A program made the position numbers and the translations under genes. Source: Pelomonas sp. Root1237 (GTDB lineage Bacteria > Pseudomonadota > Gammaproteobacteria > Burkholderiales > Burkholderiaceae_C). From it: a stretch of DNA of 64,000 nt. Each line of letters opens with the position of its first letter. The first letter of the stretch is position 1. Below the pieces are notes generated by a model. The model searched no databases. It worked only from the letters and a program-made list of their open reading frames with translations, and was not told the origin of the DNA. Below are positions 59,741 through 64,000 of this stretch, piece after piece. The DNA lies in NCBI RefSeq assembly GCF_001425055.1, contig NZ_LMDK01000019.1:124001-188000 (forward strand), read 5' to 3'.

Positions 59741-61381
59741 ATGAACGACCCTCAAGCTTTCGACGAGACCCACGACGTCATCGTCATCGGCGGTGGCTCA
59801 TCCGGCTCGGCGCTCGCCGGCCGGCTGAGCGAAGACCCCGGCACCCAGGTGTTGGTGCTGGAAGCCGGTGCCGACGTCAGCAACTGGCTGGGGACGGTGC
59901 CCACGGGTGCCGTGCTGATGGTGCCCAGCAAGCTGCACAACTACGCCTTCGAGACGGTGCCGCAGCCGGGCCTGAATGGCCGCCGCGGCTATGTGCCGCG
60001 CGGCAAGATGCTCGGTGGCTCGTCGGGCATCAACGCGATGGTCTACATCCGCGGCCAGCGCGAGGACTACGACCACTGGGCCGCGCTCGGCAACCCCGGC
60101 TGGGGCTGGAGCGATGTACTGCCTCACTTCATCAGGAGCGAGGGCAACGACACCTTCGGCGCCCCGCTGCATGGCCGCGATGGGCCGTTGAAGGTCAGCC
60201 AGCTGCGCACTGACAACCCGCTGCAGGCGGCCTGGGTGGCCGCGGGGCGTGAGGCGGGCCACGTCATCAACGCCGACTTCAATGGCGAAACGCAGGAAGG
60301 CGTTGGCATCTACCAGGTCACGCAGGACCGCGGCGAGCGTTGCAGTGCGGCCCGCGCCTACCTGCGCCCGCACCTCGGCCGGCCCAACCTGCGCGTGACC
60401 GTGCAGGCGCAAGTTCAGCGCATCCTGTTCGACGGCCGCCGCGCGGTGGGCGTGGAGGTGAAGGTGGGCGGCGTGTTGCGTCGGCTGCAGGCCAGGCGTG
60501 AGGTCGTGCTGGCGGCGGGCGCCATCCAGTCGCCGCAGCTGCTGATGCTGTCCGGCGTGGGCGATGCGGCGCAACTGCAGGCGCAGGGCATCGCCGTGCT
60601 GCACCACCTGCCCGGCGTGGGTGCCAACCTGCAGGACCACCCGGACTTCGTGTTCGGCCTGCGCAGCAGCAGCCTCGACACCTTCGGCCTGTCGCTGCGC
60701 GGCGGGTTCGCTTTCTGGCGCGCCGTCCAGCGCTACCGCGCCGAGCGCCGCGGCATGCTGACCAGCAATTTCGCCGAAGGCGGTGGCTTCCTGCGCACCA
60801 GCGCCGCGCAGGCGCGGCCGAACATCCAGCTGCACTTCGTCGTCGCCGCCGTGGAAGACCACGCGCGCAAGATGCGCATGGGGCACGGCATGTCCTGCCA
60901 CGTGTGCCTGCTGCGCCCGCAAAGCCGCGGCACCGTCAGGCTGGCCGGTCGCGACGCCGGCACCGCGCCGCTGATCGACCCAGGCTTCTTCCAGCATGCC
61001 GACGACATGGCGCAGATGGTGGCCGGCTTCAAGCTCACGCGCGAGCTTCTGCACCAGCCGGCGCTGCGCGCGCACTGGCGCACCGAGATGTGGAGCACCG
61101 AGACGCACTCCGATGCCGACATCGAAGCCTTGCTGCGCCAGCGCGCCGACACCATCTACCATCCCGTGGGCAGCTGCAAGATGGGCACGGACGCGATGGC
61201 CGTGGTGGACGCCGAGCTGCGTGTGCACGGCCTGCAAAGCCTGCGCGTGGTGGATGCGTCCATCATGCCCACGCTGATCAGCGGCAACACCAACGCGCCG
61301 GCCATGATGATCGGCGAGAAGGCAGCGCAGATGATGCAGGTTGCAGCCCGCCAGCCCGAGATCGTTGCGCAGGCGGCCTGA
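59741..61381 (+). CDS. GMC-family FAD-dependent alcohol oxidoreductase
   Basis: 546 residues. The FAD dinucleotide motif is IVIGGGSSGSALAGRL, and GMC signatures are GKMLGGSSGINAMVYIRG and VLAAGAIQSPQLLMLSG. The active-site histidine is in HPVGSCKMG, and the FAD end motif is NTNAPAMMIGEKAA. It is choline-dehydrogenase-like, but the alcohol substrate is unknown. The ATG is two bases after the aldehyde dehydrogenase stop. Confidence 0.93.
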   Translation: MNDPQAFDETHDVIVIGGGSSGSALAGRLSEDPGTQVLVLEAGADVSNWLGTVPTGAVLMVPSKLHNYAFETVPQPGLNGRRGYVPRGKMLGGSSGINAMVYIRGQREDYDHWAALGNPGWGWSDVLPHFIRSEGNDTFGAPLHGRDGPLKVSQLRTDNPLQAAWVAAGREAGHVINADFNGETQEGVGIYQVTQDRGERCSAARAYLRPHLGRPNLRVTVQAQVQRILFDGRRAVGVEVKVGGVLRRLQARREVVLAAGAIQSPQLLMLSGVGDAAQLQAQGIAVLHHLPGVGANLQDHPDFVFGLRSSSLDTFGLSLRGGFAFWRAVQRYRAERRGMLTSNFAEGGGFLRTSAAQARPNIQLHFVVAAVEDHARKMRMGHGMSCHVCLLRPQSRGTVRLAGRDAGTAPLIDPGFFQHADDMAQMVAGFKLTRELLHQPALRAHWRTEMWSTETHSDADIEALLRQRADTIYHPVGSCKMGTDAMAVVDAELRVHGLQSLRVVDASIMPTLISGNTNAPAMMIGEKAAQMMQVAARQPEIVAQAA

Positions 61382-61383
61382 GC

Positions 61384-61671
61384 ATGATCCTGGAGATCGC
61401 GCAGCTTCAGGTGCGGCCTGATCAGGGCGCTGAGTTCGAGAGGGCCTTTGCCGTCGCGCAGGGAATCATCTCGTCCATGCCCGGCTACCTGGGCCATGAG
61501 CTGCAGCGCTGCCTGGAGCGCGCCGATCACTACATGCTGCTGGTGCGCTGGGAGAGCGTCGAGCACCACGAGGTAGGCTTTCGCAAGTCCGAGGGCTACC
61601 AGGAATGGCGCCGGTTGCTGCACCACTTCTATGACCCGTTCCCGACGGTGCTGCACTACGAGCAGATTTGA
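61384..61671 (+). CDS. ABM-domain protein (antibiotic biosynthesis monooxygenase fold)
   Basis: 95 residues, a single ferredoxin-like ABM domain with IAQLQVRPDQGAEFE, GYLGHELQRCLE and the LLVRWESVEHH strand. Such proteins are small oxygenases or dimeric regulatory folds. It follows the GMC gene by two bases, so a role in the same oxidation pathway is likely. No cofactor residues are evident. Confidence 0.88.
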   Translation: MILEIAQLQVRPDQGAEFERAFAVAQGIISSMPGYLGHELQRCLERADHYMLLVRWESVEHHEVGFRKSEGYQEWRRLLHHFYDPFPTVLHYEQI

Positions 61672-61680
61672 AGCCTCGGG

Positions 61681-62241
61681 ATGCGAACATGCGGTCCACG
61701 CATGTACAGCCCGCCACAAATCCGCCACGCCACGCCTGAGGACGCTGCCGCGCTCGCGGCCTTCGGCGCCCAGGCCTTCGCCGACACCTACCGTGACCTC
61801 AGCGACGCGCAGGAGATCGCCGACTATGTCGCCGAGCACTTCCAGCCCGAGGTCATGGCTGGCGTCATCCTGGACACCACCTGCACGGTGCTGCTGGCCT
61901 GGGTGGACGAGCAGCTCGCCGGCTACGCCATCGTCAAGGTCGAGCCCGCGCCCGATTGCGTGGCGGGCCCCGACCCCATCCATCTTTGGCGCATCTATCT
62001 CGGCGAGGGCTTCATCGGCCGCGGCCTGGGCGCGGCGCTGATGCATGAGGTGCATGCCGTGGCGCGCCGGCGCGGGGCGCAGACCCTGTGGCTGGGTGTC
62101 TACGATCGCAATGTGCGAGCCGTGGCCTTCTACGAGCGCTTCGGTTTCGCCCAGGTTGGCGGCCAGGAATTCCTGTTCGGCGGCCAGATCTACATCGACC
62201 CGGTTTACGCGGCAGCGGTGCACCCGGCTGCACCCGATTAG
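61681..62241 (+). CDS. GNAT-family N-acetyltransferase
   Basis: 186 residues. Acetyl-CoA motif A is seen in LWRIYLGEGFIGRGLGAALM, and motif B is ERFGFAQVG. The substrate is unknown. The first ATG at 61681 gives MRTCGPRMYSPP; an ATG at 61702 beginning MYSPPQIRHAT is equally plausible. It lies nine bases after the ABM gene. Confidence 0.88.
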   Translation: MRTCGPRMYSPPQIRHATPEDAAALAAFGAQAFADTYRDLSDAQEIADYVAEHFQPEVMAGVILDTTCTVLLAWVDEQLAGYAIVKVEPAPDCVAGPDPIHLWRIYLGEGFIGRGLGAALMHEVHAVARRRGAQTLWLGVYDRNVRAVAFYERFGFAQVGGQEFLFGGQIYIDPVYAAAVHPAAPD

Positions 62242-62249
62242 GCCTGCTC

Positions 62250-62639
62250 ATGATCGAAGGTTCCTGCCTGTGCGGCAGCGTACGCTGGCGCTTCGATGGC
62301 CAGCCCGACGGCGCGACCGCCTGCAACTGCACGGCCTGCCGCCGCTACGGCACGCTGTGGGCCTACGACTACGTGGATGAAGGCATCCATGTCACGGGCC
62401 CGACGCAGGCCTATGTGCGCGGCAAGGCGCTGGAATTTCATTTCTGCCCGACCTGCGGCTGCGTGACGCATTGGCGCGGGCTGAGGTTGGAAGCCGACGG
62501 GCGCCGCCGCATTGCCGTCAACCTGCGCCTGGCCGAGCCCGATGCGGTAGCGGCCATCCCGATCGATCACTTCGACGGCCTCGATACTTTCGACGACCTG
62601 CCGCGCGACGGGCGCTGCGTGGCGGACTATTGGTTCTAG
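62250..62639 (+). CDS. GFA-family (CENP-V/formaldehyde-activating fold) zinc protein
   Basis: 129 residues. Zinc cysteines are in CLCGSV, CNCTACRR and FCPTCGC, as in glutathione-dependent formaldehyde-activating enzyme-like proteins. Most members have no proven formaldehyde role. It follows the GNAT gene by eight bases and probably shares a transcript. Confidence 0.9.
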   Translation: MIEGSCLCGSVRWRFDGQPDGATACNCTACRRYGTLWAYDYVDEGIHVTGPTQAYVRGKALEFHFCPTCGCVTHWRGLRLEADGRRRIAVNLRLAEPDAVAAIPIDHFDGLDTFDDLPRDGRCVADYWF

Positions 62640-62747
62640 TCCTACAGGTAAAGCCTTGAAACCGCACGGCTCGTCGCCAGATCAGGGGCGCAAACTGCCG
62701 TCTTCCCACGCGCGTGGCGGGTGGGTGATGGTTTGAGGAGTGTTGCG

Positions 62748-63635
62748 ATGAAATTCCCCCGATTCCTGCTGCTGTGCATGGCCCTGCTAGGCACGCTCTG
62801 GCTGGGCAGCGCCCAGGCGCTGCCTAACGTCGACGAGGTGCAGGCCGCTGCTCAGCGTGGCGACTACGCCGGCGCGGAGAAGATGATGCGCGAGGTTGTT
62901 GCGGCCAAGCCCGACAGCCCGCGCGCCCATTACGTGCTGGCCGAGATCCTGGCCCACCAGCGCCAGTTCTCTGAAGCCGCCGAGCACACGCGCCGCGCTC
63001 GCGCGTTGGACCCTGCCATCAAGTTCGCCGACGCCGCCAAGTTCAATGCCTTCGAGCAGTTGCTGCAGCGTGAGCAGGCCGGGGCGGCGAAGTCCGTCGC
63101 GCCGACTGCCGTCAATGCGGCACCGCCGATGCGCGCCGCGCCGGTCGAGCGCAGCGAGAGCGGCGGTGGTGTGTCCCTCTGGCTGCTGATCGGCGGTGCC
63201 GTCATCTTCATCTGGCTGGCCATGCGCTGGATGCGCAACCGCACCGCCGCGCAGAGCCAGCAGCCGGCCATGGCGGGTGGTTATGGCGCGGGCGGCTATG
63301 GCGCTGGTGCTGGTTATGGGCCTGGCGGCATGCAGGCGCCTGGCTCGGGCGGCCCCGGCATGCTCGGCGTTGGTCTTGGCGTAGCGGGTGGCGTTGCCGC
63401 CGGCATGCTGGCCGAGAAGCTGCTCCATGGTGGCCATGACGAACGCAGCGTTGCGCGCGACACCGATACCAGCGGCGGCCTGATCCCCGGCAGCTTTGAT
63501 TCCGGTGGCTCCAGCAGCGCCGCCGACGAACTGAGCCGCCGTGACGTCGACTTCGGCAGCGGTGACGGCTGGGGCGGTGGCGACGCCGGCGGCGGCGATT
63601 TGGGTGGCGGTGGCGGCGGCGGCGACGACTGGTAA
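62748..63635 (+). CDS. TPR-containing exported membrane protein with Gly-rich tail
   Basis: 295 residues. It has a signal peptide ending SAQALPNVDE, a TPR-like helical repeat (about 30-110) and one membrane helix (WLLIGGAVIFIWLAMRW, about 148-166). Gly/Tyr-rich stretches, a second glycine-rich hydrophobic segment (MLGVGLGVAGGVAAGML) and a poly-glycine end finishing GGDDW complete it. The ATG has GAGGAG seven bases upstream. The function is unknown. The poly-glycine end resembles that of TPM-domain membrane proteins. Confidence 0.82.
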   Translation: MKFPRFLLLCMALLGTLWLGSAQALPNVDEVQAAAQRGDYAGAEKMMREVVAAKPDSPRAHYVLAEILAHQRQFSEAAEHTRRARALDPAIKFADAAKFNAFEQLLQREQAGAAKSVAPTAVNAAPPMRAAPVERSESGGGVSLWLLIGGAVIFIWLAMRWMRNRTAAQSQQPAMAGGYGAGGYGAGAGYGPGGMQAPGSGGPGMLGVGLGVAGGVAAGMLAEKLLHGGHDERSVARDTDTSGGLIPGSFDSGGSSSAADELSRRDVDFGSGDGWGGGDAGGGDLGGGGGGGDDW

Positions 63636-63680
63636 GTCCTCACGGGCTGGCGCGGGGGCGGGCCCCGATAATCCCGCCCC

Positions 63681-64000
63681 ATGACGCCAGCCGCTTTCAC
63701 CGGCCAGTTGCTCTCCTTCATTGCCCGCCTCATCACGGGGGCTCAGGGCCACTGGAAGGGCTGCCCGCCGACGGCGGAGCAGCGCATCTACATCGCCAAC
63801 CACCAGAGTCACTTCGATCTCGTCCTGATCTGGGCTGCCTTCCCACACGACCTGCGCGCCACCACGCGCGCCATCGCCGCCCGCGACTACTGGACGACCA
63901 GTGCCCTCAAGCGCTGGCTGACCACCTCGGTCTTCAACGCCATCTACGTCAGCCGCACGCGCAGCAAGCCCGACGAGGACCCGCTGGAGCCCCTCGTCGA
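63681..64000 (+). CDS. 1-acyl-glycerol-phosphate acyltransferase-like protein (cut by window edge)
   Basis: About 106 N-terminal residues are visible, beginning MTPAAFTGQLLSFIARL. They carry the acyltransferase motif I NHQSHFD (HX4D) near residue 40. This fits the PlsC-like acyltransferases of phospholipid synthesis. The rest lies beyond the right end, so the subfamily cannot be fixed. Confidence 0.85.
   Translation, partial: MTPAAFTGQLLSFIARLITGAQGHWKGCPPTAEQRIYIANHQSHFDLVLIWAAFPHDLRATTRAIAARDYWTTSALKRWLTTSVFNAIYVSRTRSKPDEDPLEPLV

Overview
The window reads as a chromosomal segment of a high-G+C betaproteobacterium of the order Burkholderiales. The grounds are the gene orders groES-groEL with a CIRCE operator, dusB-fis-purH and a complete mraZ-to-ftsZ cluster, the gltIJKL set, and a PEP-CTERM protein. 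A Rubrivivax/Roseateles/Leptothrix-like relative is likely, but that is inference. No tRNA, rRNA, insertion sequence, prophage or CRISPR array was seen.

Layout. 1-2.1 kb (minus): groEL (cut by the window edge), groES and a PEP-CTERM protein. 2.3-7.4 kb (plus): a LysR regulator, the glutamate/aspartate ABC transporter gltIJKL and a catalase-like protein. 7.5-9.3 kb: a divergent SDR/LysR pair. 9.4-14.0 kb (minus): a tight four-gene operon of a TelA-family protein, an XpaC-like membrane protein, a VWA lipoprotein and an anchored binding protein. 14.1-18.5 kb (plus): pyrC, a NYN/OST-HTH protein and a secreted protease overlapping an FHA membrane protein. 18.5-28.0 kb: cysK, a flavin reductase, the RNase P RNA, an MFS pump, an alpha-carbonic anhydrase, a hybrid kinase, a chalcone-isomerase-like protein and a chemoreceptor.

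28.4-45.8 kb (plus) is the uninterrupted division and cell wall cluster: mraZ, rsmH, ftsL, ftsI, murE, murF, mraY, murD, ftsW, murG, murC, ddl, ftsQ, ftsA, ftsZ. Most genes overlap by 1-4 bases. The cluster starts with a 10-bp-phased MraZ-type operator and ends in a strong terminator. lpxC, which commonly follows ftsZ in relatives, lies 5.5 kb further on. Between them sit an MFS pump, a hydrolase, an SDR, a TetR regulator with twin operators and an orphan 7TM sensor kinase.

52.7-64 kb: an M32 carboxypeptidase, a YqaA-like membrane protein, dusB-fis-purH, a likely oxidation operon (aldehyde dehydrogenase, GMC oxidoreductase, ABM protein), GNAT and GFA proteins, a TPR membrane protein and the start of an acyltransferase.

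The least expected signal is in the spacers. Three copies of a mosaic hairpin repeat each lie directly behind a stop codon (near 23.2, 54.4 and 58.1 kb). Two copies of a second, roughly 80-bp element end in a Shine-Dalgarno plus ATG (25.7 and 37.7 kb). There is also a 108-bp palindrome between convergent genes, a 50-bp tandem duplication between fis and purH, and a triple hairpin read into the C-terminus of MurF. Together they suggest a genome rich in small, probably mobile, gene-junction elements.
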